Of a stretch of DNA of 64,000 nucleotides, positions 10,226 through 19,794 are shown piece by piece (position 1 is the stretch's first letter; each line of letters opens with the position of its first letter). The position numbers and the translations under genes were made by a program. The stretch lies in assembly GCF_027596085.1 (NCBI RefSeq), contig NC_072458.1, forward strand, positions 24,681,369-24,745,368, read 5' to 3'. This DNA is from Anoplopoma fimbria (Eukaryota > Chordata > Actinopteri > Perciformes > Anoplopomatidae). The notes beneath the pieces are model-generated. The model was given only the letters and a program-made list of their open reading frames with translations, was not told the origin of the DNA and searched no databases.

Positions 10226-12219
10226 TGTCTCCTTGTCCCCTTGTCTCCTTGTCTACTTGTCTCCTTGTCTCTGTCTCCTTGTCTCCTTGTCTACTTGTCT
10301 CTGTCTCCTTGTCTCCTTGTCCCCTTGTCTCTTTGTCTCCTTGTCCCCTTGTCCCCTTGTCTCCTTGTCCCCTTGTCTCCTTGTCCCTTTGTCTCCTTGT
10401 CCCTTTGTCCCCTTGTCTCCTTGTCCCTTTGTCTCCTTGTCCCATTGTCTCCTTGTCCCTTTGTCTCCTTGTCTCCTTGTCCCCTTGTCCCCTTGTCTCC
10501 TTATCTCCTTGTCTCCTTGTCTCCTTGTCCCCTTGTCTCCTTGTCCCATTGTCTCCTTGTCCCTTTGTCTCCTTGTCTCCTTGTCCCCTTGTCCCCTTGT
10601 CTCCTTGTCCCTCCTTGTCCCCTTGTCTCCTTGTCCCTTTGTCTCCTTGTCCCCTTGTCTCCTTGTCTACTTGTCCCTTTGTCTCCTTGTCTCCTTGTCC
10701 CCTTGTCTCATTGTCCCCTTGTCTCCTTGTCCCCTTGTCTCCTTGTCCCTTGTCTCCTTGTCCCCTTGTCTCCTTGTCCCTTTGTCTCCTTGTCCCCTTG
10801 TCTCCTTGTCTCCTTGTCCCTTGTCTCCTTGTCTCCTTGTCTCCCTTGTCCCCTTGTCTCCTTGTCCCCTTGTCTCCTTGTCCCTTTGTCTCCTTGTCCC
10901 CTTGTCCCTTTGTCTCCTTGTCTCCTTGTCTCCTTGTCTCCTTGTCTCCTTGTCTCCTTGTCCCCTTGTCTCCTTGTCCCCTTGTCTCCTTGTCTCCTTG
11001 TCTACTTGTCCCCTTGTCCCCTTGTCTCCTTGTCCCCTTGTCCCCTTGTCTCCTTGTCCCCTTGTCTCCTTGTCCCTTGTCTCCTTGTCTCCTTGTCTCC
11101 TTGTCTCCTTGTCTCCTTGTCCCTTTGTCTCCTTGTCTCCTTGTCCCCTTGTCTCCTTGTCCCTTTGTCTCCTTGTCCCCTTGTCTCCTTGTCCCTTTGT
11201 CTCCTTGTCCCCTTGTCTCCTTGTCCCTTTGTCTCCTTGTCTCCTTGTCCCTTGTCTCCTTGTCCCCTTGTCTCCTTGTCCCTTTGTCTCCTTGTCCCTT
11301 TGTCTCCTTGTCCCCTTGTCTCCTTGTCCCTTGTCCCCTTGTCCTTGTCCCTTGTCTTTGTCTCCTTGTCTTGTCCCCTTGTCTCCTTGTCTCCTTGTCC
11401 TTGTCTCCTTGTCCCCTTGTCTCCTTGTCTCCTTTGTCCCCTTGTCTCCTTGTCCCTTTGTCTCCTTGTCTCCTTGTCTCCTTGTCCCCTTGTCTCCTTG
11501 TCCTTTGTCTCCTTGTCCCCTTGTCTCCTTGTCCCCTTGTCTCCTTGTCTCCTTGTCCCTTTGTCTCCTTGTCCCCTTGTCTCCTTGTCCCCTTGTCTCC
11601 TTGTCTCCTTGTCTACTTGTCCCTTTGTCTCCTTGTCTCCTTGTCCCCTTGTCTCCTTGTCCCCTTGTCCCCTTGTCTACTTGTCCCTTTGTCTCCTTGT
11701 CCCTTGTCTCCTTGTCCCCTTGTCCCTTTGTCTCCTTGTCCCCTTGTCTCCTTGTCTACTTGTCCCTTTGTCTCCTTGTCCCCTTGTCCCCTTGTCTCCT
11801 TGTCCCTTTGTCTCCTTGTCCCCTTGTCTCCTTGTCTCCTTGTCCCCTTGTCTCCTTGTCTCCTTGTCTACTTGTCCCTTTGTCTCCTTGTCTCCTTGTC
11901 TACTTGTCCCTTTGTCTCCTTGTCCCCTTGTCTACTTGTCCCCTTGTCTCCTTGTCCCCTTGTCTCCTTGTCCCCTTGTCCCTTGTCTACTTGTCCCCTT
12001 GTCTCCTTGTCCCCTTGTCCCTTTGTCTCCTTGTCTCCTTGTCCCCTTGTCTACTTATCCCTTTGTCCCCTTGTCTACTTGTCCCTTTGTCTCCTTGTCC
12101 CCTTGTCTCCTTGTCTACTTGTCCCTTTGTCTCCTTGTCCCCTTGTCCCCTTGTCTACTTGTCCCTTTGTCTCCTTGTCCCCTTGTCTCCTTGTCCCTTT
12201 GTCTCCTTGTCCCCTTGTC
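10226..12219. repeat. 8-bp satellite array (CTCCTTGT/CCCCTTGT), right block
   Basis: About 2 kb of the same 8-mer as at 6164-6854, with CTAC and CCCA variants and a few 4-5 base slips. Long open frames in three plus frames are repeat artefacts. The right edge abuts the CRE-rich promoter at 12239. Confidence 0.95.
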
Positions 12220-12238
12220 GTTGTTTTGGTTACTATGG

Positions 12239-12510
12239 TGACGTCACCGGTTACCATGGTGAACACGGCGGGGTCAGGTGACGTCATACCAGAGGAGACA
12301 CGTGGTTCTCCTTTAGAGACACTGAGGAGCAGCTGTCGTTAGCTTAGCATCGTTAGCTTAGCATCGTTAGCTTAGCATAAACAGACCTGCTCTTCTCGGC
12401 TTCATCTCGTCCTCTCCGCTCCGGTCACCGTGACGTCACCGGACCGACCCTCCGGTTCGTCTTCACGTCGTTGTTTACGAACTGATGACGTCACCGAGCT
12501 GACCGGAAGT
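12239..12510 (-). promoter_or_regulatory. CRE/ETS-rich candidate promoter of ZNF-1
   Basis: Four perfect CREB/ATF palindromes TGACGTCA at 12239-12246, 12279-12286, 12431-12438 and 12486-12493, plus an ETS core CCGGAAGT at 12503-12510. The stretch is GC- and CpG-rich in otherwise AT-rich surroundings. A 15-bp repeat (GTTAGCTTAGCATC) occurs three times at 12338-12378. No TATA box is evident. Orientation is inferred from the minus-strand zinc-finger gene that would lie downstream and from the possible exon at 12387-12405. Confidence 0.6.
12387..12405 (-). CDS. Candidate coding exon 1 of ZNF-1 (MKPRRA)
   Basis: An ATG at 12405 opens six codons (M K P R R A) plus one base before the donor GCAG|GTCTGT. 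Ending in Arg-Ala plus a G is how the degenerate exon 1 at 23989 ends, and the phase fits the acceptor at 2816. The normal N-terminal helix module is absent, so this may be a shortened exon or chance. The intron would be about 9.6 kb and hold two LINEs and the 8-bp satellite. Confidence 0.3.
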
Positions 12511-12512
12511 AC

Positions 12513-13164
12513 ACACTAGCACATCCGGGGCGGACAGATTTCAAAATAAAATTTATAATAATATTTTCTGATATTAATAAACAACATTGTTACGGTATCG
12601 ATGTCATAGTACAGCTTTGAATACGTTTTGATTCATTCACACATTAAAATGAGTCTTATTTTGAAGGTCAGCAAAGGGAAGCTCTAACACAGTTTATTGT
12701 TTAGTATTAATTCATTTATTGTTGCTGCATAGTCTAAAACTAATAATACATTATATGTCTTCATTATTATGAATCTAATCTAATAAATACCAAACTCATA
12801 ACAAATTATTATAAAAAATATAAATTTATTATCCTTCTATTTCATCACATCTATTGATTTATCATATGACAATATAAATAATAGAAATACTGATAACCAA
12901 TAATAATAATAAATGTATAAATAACTTTATTTTATGACCTTTGTTTTACAAAAAAATATGTAATGTGTCAATTAAAAACAGAAGCTAGCAGCATGTTGGT
13001 GAATGTAATGTTTTATTTAAAGATCAACAACATATTTCAAATAAAGGTTTTCTTCACTTATAGGTACTTTTACACTAGAAGAAGAAATACAGGAAGTTTC
13101 TGATTGTTTCGTATTTTTCAGGGTTCCCAAACTAAGAGTAGGAACCCAACACACCAAGGTTCCG
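12513..13164. other. AT-rich intergenic sequence
   Basis: No open frame, tandem array or known element is recognised between the promoter-like island and the Tc1 copy. Base composition is strongly A+T. Confidence 0.6.
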
Positions 13165-14448
13165 TCAGCTGGTTCAGTCCCAACTGATGGCCTATAAAAA
13201 GGTGTCTCATTACCAAGGTGTCACACAAGAAACATCTCATGATGGGTGAAAGCAAAGAGCTCTCTCAAGACCTTCACAACCTTATTGTTGCAGAACATAC
13301 TGATGGCGTTGGTTCCAGAAGGATTTCTAAACTTCTGAATGTTCCAGTGAGCACTGTTGGGGCCATAATCCGGAAGTGGAAAGAACATCATTTCACCATA
13401 AACCGGCCACGACCAGGTGCTCCTCGCAAGATTTCTGACAGAGGAGTGAAAAGAATTATCAGAAGAGTTGTCCAAGAGTCAAGGACCACTAGTGGAGAGC
13501 TTCAGAAAGACCTGGAATCAGCAGGTACAATTGTTTCAAAGAAAACAATAAGTAATGCATCAACCGCCGTGGCCTGTATGCACGCTCACCACGCAAGACT
13601 CCATTGCTGAAGAAAAAGCATGTTGAAGCTCGTTTAAAGTTTGCTGCACAACATTTAGACAAGCCTGTGAAATACTGGGAGAATATAGTCTGGTCAGATG
13701 AGACCAACATTGAACTCTTTGGATGCCATAATACACACCATGTTTGGAGGTCAAATGGCACTGCACATCACCCCAAAAACACCATACCAACAGTGAAGTT
13801 TGGAGGTGGGAACAACATGGTGTGGGGCTGTTTTTCAGCATACAGCACTGGCAAACTTCATATAATTGAAGGAAGGATAAAAATCTGCTGCCATCTAGCA
13901 GGATGATGAAGATGAAACGAGGGTGGACGTTTCAGCAAGACAATGATCCCAAACACACAGCCAAGGAAACTCTCCATTGGTTTCAGAGAAAGAAAATAAA
14001 GCTTCTAGAATGGCCCAGCCAATCACCTGACTTGAATCCAATAGAAACTCTATGGAAAGAAGTAAAGATCAGAGTTCATAGAAGAGGCCCACGGAACCTT
14101 CAAGATCTGAAGACTGTTTGTGTGGAAGAATGGGCCAAAATCACACCTGAGCAATGCATGCCACTAGTTTCTCCATACAGGAGGCGTCTTGAAGCTGTCA
14201 TTAACAACAAAGGCTTTTGTACCAAGTATTAAATACATTTCAGTAAGCGTGTTCAATACTTTTTCCCTGTGTCATTCCATTTTATTACACATAACTTAAT
14301 CTCTGAACTTATTTGTTTGGTTTTCTTTGTATGTATGGATTACTTGGGTTGTTACCGACATCTGGTGAAAATATCATGTCAATAGCACCTTTAGAAATAT
14401 ATTTACTGAGAAAAATGGTGACGTGTTCAATACTTATTTTACCTGCTG
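13165..14448 (+). mobile_element. Tc1-like transposon, left arm missing
   Basis: The right inverted-repeat arm (14244-14448, ending GTGTTCAATACTTATTTTAC then CTGCTG) matches the intact copy at 40901-42490. On the left, homology begins only in the 5' leader near 13165 (AGCTGGTTCAGTCCCAACTG), so the left terminal repeat is lost and the copy cannot be mobilised as a normal element. Confidence 0.88.
13218..14232 (+). pseudogene. Tc1-like DDE transposase, frameshifted
   Basis: Three consecutive frames: 13218-13610 holds the paired-like DNA-binding domain ([20 protein letters not shown]); 13604-13906 holds the first catalytic Asp ([12 protein letters not shown]) and the GGG.NMVWG block; 13903-14232 holds the second Asp ([12 protein letters not shown]), NPIETLW with the final acidic residue, and the native C-terminus FCTKY. 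Two lesions separate them: one near 13608, and a 31-bp deletion after KLHIIEG near 13874 as judged from the sister copy. The enzyme is not producible. Confidence 0.9.
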
Positions 14449-14552
14449 TATATATATGTATATATACATACATATACATGTGTATATGTATGTATATTTC
14501 AGACTCAGGGTTCAGATATATACATATATATACATGTGTATGTATACATATT
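14449..14552. repeat. TATACATATG-type microsatellite
   Basis: TA/CA/TG-rich, partly self-complementary sequence between the Tc1 right end and the L2 tail. Confidence 0.8.
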
Positions 14553-15284
14553 ACATTACATTACATTACAGTCATTTAGCAGACGCTTTTATCCAAAGCG
14601 ACTTACAGGAAGTGTATTCAACATAGGTATTCAAGAGAACTACTAGTCGCCAGAAGTCATAAGTGCATCTCCTTTCTTAAACAAGCATCTTAAGGCATAA
14701 ACCAGAGCAAAAGTATAGTGCAGAGGCAAATTACTACGAAAACAATAATTGCAACAGACTAATACGAATATAACAAGTGCTACAAACTACTACGAATAGG
14801 ATAAGTGCAGTAAATTAATACGAATTCAATAAGTGCAGCGGACTGATACGAATACAGTAAATGCAACAACTAATATGAATGCAATAAGTGCTACGAGGAA
14901 GGCTCAGGGTAGTGCTTCTTGAAGAGGTGAGTTTTCAGCCTGCGCCTAAAGATGGGCAGCGACTCTGCTGTCCTGACGTCGGTGGGGAGTTCATTCCACC
15001 ACTGGGGGGCCAGGACAGAAAAAAGCTGTGACCGGGTGGATCGGCCGCAGGGACCTCTGAGCGACGGGGCAACCAGTCGCCCCGAGGCAGCAGAGAAGAG
15101 TGGTCGGGCGGGGGTGTAGGGCTTGACCAAGGCCTGGAGATAGGAAGGAGCTGTTCCTTTCACTGCCCTGTAGGCTAGCACCAGAGTCTTAAACTGGATG
15201 CTCCTACAGGGAGCCAGTGTAGAGAACGGAGAAGGGAAGTTGTGTGAGAGAACTTGGGGCGATTGAACACCAGACGTGCTGCAG
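14553..15284 (-). mobile_element. L2-clade LINE, 3' end fragment
   Basis: TACATTACATT tail at the left, then the shared L2 3' stem, the TACGAATA-type 3' UTR, and the C-terminal ORF2 stretch (PQWWNELPTDVRTAESLPIF, HLFKKHYPEPSS). It is 5'-truncated at about 15284, where it joins a zinc-finger fragment. Confidence 0.9.
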
Positions 15285-15470
15285 CTTTTTGACCAGTCCT
15301 TGTGAGGGAATCTTTTACCACAAATTGTGCAGCTAAACAGTTTTGTTCCTGTGTGAAACCTCATGTCTCTTCAGACTTTAGTGTGGGTTTTCATATGTAA
15401 CTTTAAACTTCCACTCCGTGTAAAAGATTTCTCACAAACATTAGGTTTATGTCCCAGATGTGGAGCCGTT
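15285..15470 (-). pseudogene. C2H2 zinc-finger gene fragment
   Basis: Minus-strand translation gives KPNVCEKSFTRSGSLKLHMK, THTKV, an in-frame stop, then RDMRFHTGTKLFSCTICGKR and FPHKD, after which the L2 LINE begins. The first finger has lost a cysteine. It is a dead finger array, probably the target in which the LINE landed. Confidence 0.75.
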
Positions 15471-15566
15471 GGTCCAGATGTGTCTGTGTAGATCTTTGTT
15501 TGTTTATCTTATTATGTGTTTTAATGTTATTTATTCATGTGATGTCCCGTTTTATCTGGAGTCTGA

Positions 15567-15661
15567 AATATACATATATATATACATATACACATGTATA
15601 TGTATATATATACATGTGTATATATGTATATATATATACATGTGTATATGTGTATATACAG
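15567..15661. repeat. TATATACATGTG microsatellite
   Basis: Alternating purine-pyrimidine TA/TG/CA sequence, partly palindromic, placed between two L2 fragments of opposite orientation. Confidence 0.85.
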
Positions 15662-16838
15662 AGGACAGAGGAGCGAGAGCGAACTCTCTCTCCTCTGTCC
15701 TGATTCTCCTGGACCTGTCAGCGGTGTTTGACACGGTGAACCACCAGATCCTCCTCTCCACCCTCGAGGGGATGGGCGTCTCAGGCTCTGCACTCTCCCT
15801 GTTTGCATCCTACCTGACAGGCCGATCCTACCAGGTGACATGGAGGGGGGACGTGTCAGAACCACGCATGCTGACTACGGGAGTTCCACAAGGTTCAGTT
15901 CTGGGCCCCCTTCTCTTCTCGCTCTACACAACATCTCTGGGTTCTGTTATTCGCTCGCATGACTTCTCTTACCATTGTTATGCCGGTGACACCCAGCTGG
16001 TCTTGTCGTTTCCTCCCGGTGACACCCAAGTGGAGGCACGCATTGCTGCGTGCTTGGCTGACATCTCGAAGTGGATGGCGACACACCACCTGAAGCTCAA
16101 CCTGGACAAAACCGAGCTACTGTTCCTCCCGGGGAAGGGCTGCCCGCATCGAGACCTGTCCATCACCATTGATGATGCCGTAGTGACGCCAACTGGGACT
16201 GTGAGGAATCTGGGTGTGACCCTGGACGACCAACTGTCGTTCTCAGCAAACATTGCATCGGTCACATGCTCCTGCAGACTCCTCCTCTACAACATCAGGA
16301 GGATTCTCCCCTTCCTCACTGACGAGACAGCGCAGGTGCTCTGGTCATCTCCCGCCTGGACTACTGCAACTCACTACTGGAGCCCCGGCGTCGGCCATCA
16401 GACCCCTGGAGCTTGTCCAGAAAGCTGCAGCACGTCTAGTGTTCAATCGCCCCAAGTTCTCTCACACAACTTCCCTTCTCCGTTCTCTACACTGGCTCCC
16501 TGTAAGAGCATCCAGTTTAAGACTCTGGTGCTAGCCTACAGGGCAGTGAAAGGAACAGCTCCTTCCTATCTCCAGGCCTTGGTCAAGCCCTACACCCCCG
16601 CCCGACCACTCCTCTCTGCTGCCTCAGGGCGATTGGTTGCCCTGTCGCTCAGAGGTCCCTGCAGCCGATCCACCCGGTCACAGCTTTTTTCTGTCCTGGC
16701 CCCTCAGTGGTGGAATGAACTCCCCACCGACGTCAGGACAGCAGAGTCGCTGCCCATCTTTAGGCGCAGGCTGAAAACTCACCTCTTCAAGAAGTACTAC
16801 CCTGAGCCTTCCTCGTAGCACTTATTCTATTCGTATTA
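15662..16838 (+). mobile_element. L2-clade LINE, internal ORF2 fragment with mutated YADD
   Basis: Starts in RT block A (LILLDLSAVFDTVNHQILL) and runs to the ORF2 stop after KYYPEPSS; the 3' UTR and tail are missing beyond 16838. The catalytic motif reads Y-A-G-D (YHCYAGDTQL), so the first catalytic Asp is Gly. A small deletion near 16340 (QVLWSSP) shifts the frame, which recovers at ASSLRLWC/QFKTLVLAYR. It faces the fragment at 14553-15284. Confidence 0.9.
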
Positions 16839-18281
16839 GTCTGTTGGAGAAGGAGAAGAACTGAAGTATTTTCATCCAAATATACTTTCACTTTGTGTTT
16901 TTGTGTTTGTGTGCCGGTCCCTGTAGACCACAGTGGCCGTGTAGCAGGTCTGACAGTCTGACCCGCTCAGTCCTGGTCCTGGTTCTCCCGTGCCCCCCTC
17001 CCTCTCGGTGTTGACTCCGACAGTCAGATAAATGTCAACAATCAATAAACTCATTTAAAAACAACTTTATTTATCAAAAGCTCCGCCCACAGTTTTATTG
17101 ATATCTGATTGGTTGATTGACAACTGATTGATAATAATTCTAATAACAAATCATATCAATAATATTAACAAATATGCTAATGTTAATAACTACAATAATG
17201 ACAATAAAACCAATGTTATTGATAAATATTATATTAAAAATATCATTATCAATAACGGTTACATTATTATTAATAACAATGTTAATATAATTAAAATTAA
17301 TAATAATGCAGTTATAACGGAAATCACAAAATGATTATTAATATGAATAACTACCTAATACGAATATCATGCATATTAAGAATTATAATTAAATTATTAA
17401 TATGAATATAATTATTATTAATAATAGTAATTGTTTAAGTGTTAAGGTACTGTAGAAGGTAAATAAGGTATGCATGATGTGTTCAATGAAACCTTGTAGA
17501 ACGTAGTTCTTTGTGAGAAACTTGAATAAATCCAGCTGTTCGAAGGATTTAAGATCAAAGCAGATTATAATTTAAAAACATCATTAAAACTAATAATGTG
17601 CAATCAAAGCAAATATTTCAATAAATACAATCATTTATTTCTGAATTCTTTGGATGTGTTTTTATGCGAATCACCAATATTCAGACAAAAACAAAGTAAA
17701 AGTACAACATTCACAGTTTTTGTCCACTTGTTCAAATCTCTGTTTATTTTATATTTTGTTTTAAAGTCCTATATTTTCCATTTTGGACAACTAGGTTTGA
17801 TCAAGAAGCTGCTCAGGTCCAGAACTGAGGATTTCACTCCACATCCCACAATGCAAAGCTCCGCTGGCTAGAGGAGCCTGTTAGGCTCAAACCTGAAGTT
17901 CAGGTCGGCATGAACGTCCTCAGAAACTCAGCGTTCAGCACGTCTGAACAGGAACCAAGAGTTCTGCTGTCAGACTGGTCCGACGTTTGAACCTGCTCCT
18001 GATGGGTCCTGATGGGTCCTGATGGTCCTAATGGGTCCTGACAAAGTCTCGTGTTTAGGTCCAGAAACAGAACTAGTTACTGTCGATGACCTTCCTCAGC
18101 AGCCATCAAGGTATTTCTTCACCGGATCAACCAGACCTGTGATCTGGTCTCCGGTCTCTAGATGCCTTACCACGTCATATTCTACATCATCAATGAATGA
18201 ACTTCTGATCACTTTAGCCATCAAGTTCTGAACCCCCCCTCCCCCTCCTGACTCAAGGCCCATCATGATGTGTTCAAGGGT
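16839..18281. other. Non-coding, AT-rich; 3' flank of ZNF-2
   Basis: No gene seen. 17128-17440 is a low-complexity AAT/ATT stretch. 17590-17760 resembles 40590-40760 (see findings). A minus-strand AATAAA (TTTATT at 17743-17748) could be the poly(A) signal of the gene ending at 18282, but it is 540 bp away. GATGGGTCCT is repeated near 18001-18040. Confidence 0.5.
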
Positions 18282-19687
18282 TCAACTTCCTGATCGACTT
18301 TGGCTGAATGTGAATCTCATGACTTTCGGCCCCCCGACCGTCAGCCTCGCGACCGTCTGCCCCCCACCTTCGGCCCCCGACCTTCGGCCCCCTGACCGTC
18401 TGCCCCCCACCGTCAGCCTCGCGACCGTCTGCCCCCCACCTTCGGCCCCCCGACTGTCAGCCTCGCAACCTTCGACCTCGTGCAGCTTCATGTGTCTCTT
18501 TAAATGTCCTGTAACAGTGAAGCATTTCCCGCAGACAGAGCAGCTGAACGGTTTCTCTCCTGTGTGGACCCTCATGTGGATCTTCAGGCTCCCCTTCTGG
18601 GCACAACTTTTCCCGCACACGTTGCAGCTGAATGGTTTCTCCCCCGTGTGGACTCTCATGTGTTTGGTTAAGTCTCCTTTTTCAGCGCAGCACTTCCCAC
18701 AGAAGGGACAGCTGAAGGGTTTCTCTCCCGTGTGGACCCTCATGTGTTTCTTCAGGTCTGTTTTCTGAGCGCACCCTTTGCCACAGATGGAGCAGCTGAA
18801 CGGTTTCTCCCCCGTGTGGTACTTCATGTGTCTGCTGAGGTGTTCTTTCACATGGAAGCTTTTACTACACACGGAGCAGGTGAAGGGTTTCTCTCCGGTG
18901 TGGATCCTCATGTGTCGGGTCATGTTTCCCCGTCCGCTGAAGTTCTTCCCGCAGAACAAGCAGCTGTACGGCTGCTCTCCGGTATGACACCTCATGTGAG
19001 CCGTCAGCGAGCCGCTGTCTTTGAACGTTTTATCACAACCCGTGCACGGGAACGGCCTCTCGCCCGTGTGGTCTCTGACGTGTCTGTTCAAGTTGCCCTT
19101 CAGGCTGAATCTTTTCCCACAGTAGGAGCATGGAAACGGTCTCTCCTTCTCACTCTCAGAGGCCTCGCTGTGTTTCTGAGCCTCGACGCCCGACTGGGCT
19201 TCGTTGGTTTGTGACCAATCAGAGTCATCGGTCTCAGAGGAGTCCGGAGAATCCTCTTCATTAACTGGTCGTAAATCTGGGTTAGGGTTCCATGCTGGTT
19301 CTGGTCCTCCACAGTCCTCTCCATCAGCTTCTGTCTCCATGTGTTCAGTACGTCTGTGATGAAGCTGTGAGGACTGAGGTTTCTCTTCATCATCTTCACT
19401 CTTCACAGGGACAGGAGTGAATGTGAACTTGGTGATATCAGCCTCCTCCAGCCCTTGAAGCTGCTCTCCCTCCTGACTGGTCCAGAGTTCCTCCTGTTCC
19501 TCTTTAATGTGTGGGGGCTCTGGCTCCTCCTGGTCCAGACTGTGGGGGGGCTCTGGCTCCTCCTGGTCCAGACTGTGGGGGGGCTCTGGCTCCTCCTGGT
19601 CCAGACTGTGGGGGGGCTCTGGCTCCTCCTGGTCCAGACTGGAGCTCCACTCCTGCTGCTTTTTGTTCTCCAACAACTGCTGGACGT
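18282..19687 (-). CDS. C2H2 zinc-finger protein, main exon, 8 fingers (ZNF-2)
   Basis: Acceptor CCTGCAG, then the exon opens with DVQQLL in phase 1 (a preceding G completes Asp) and runs to TGA at 18282-18284, 468 codons. Order: [14 protein letters not shown]; four tandem copies of [25 protein letters not shown]; the [13 protein letters not shown] acidic block; a Ser/Asp/Glu-rich spacer; eight canonical C2H2 fingers with TGEKPF links; then a C-terminal tail made of imperfect 13-residue repeats ([13 protein letters not shown]). In fingers 5-7 the conserved core Phe is Cys ([24 protein letters not shown]). Role inferred: nuclear DNA binding. The only first exon recognised (23989-24189) contains stops, so expression of a full protein is doubtful unless another first exon exists. 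Confidence 0.85.
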
Positions 19688-19794
19688 CTGCAGGAAACAG
19701 GAAACACATTAGAAGTTCATGTTCTACCAGCTGCTGACCTCAGACCGCGGACAAGATAATGCTAATTCTGAAGCTAAAGCTAATATTAGTGGTA

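Noticed and set aside
10068..12342. Open frames of about 670-740 codons on the plus strand
   Set aside because: All three frames are open because the 8-bp unit lacks stops; the translation is only Ser/Pro/Cys/Leu/Val repeats. The same holds for 5956-6954.
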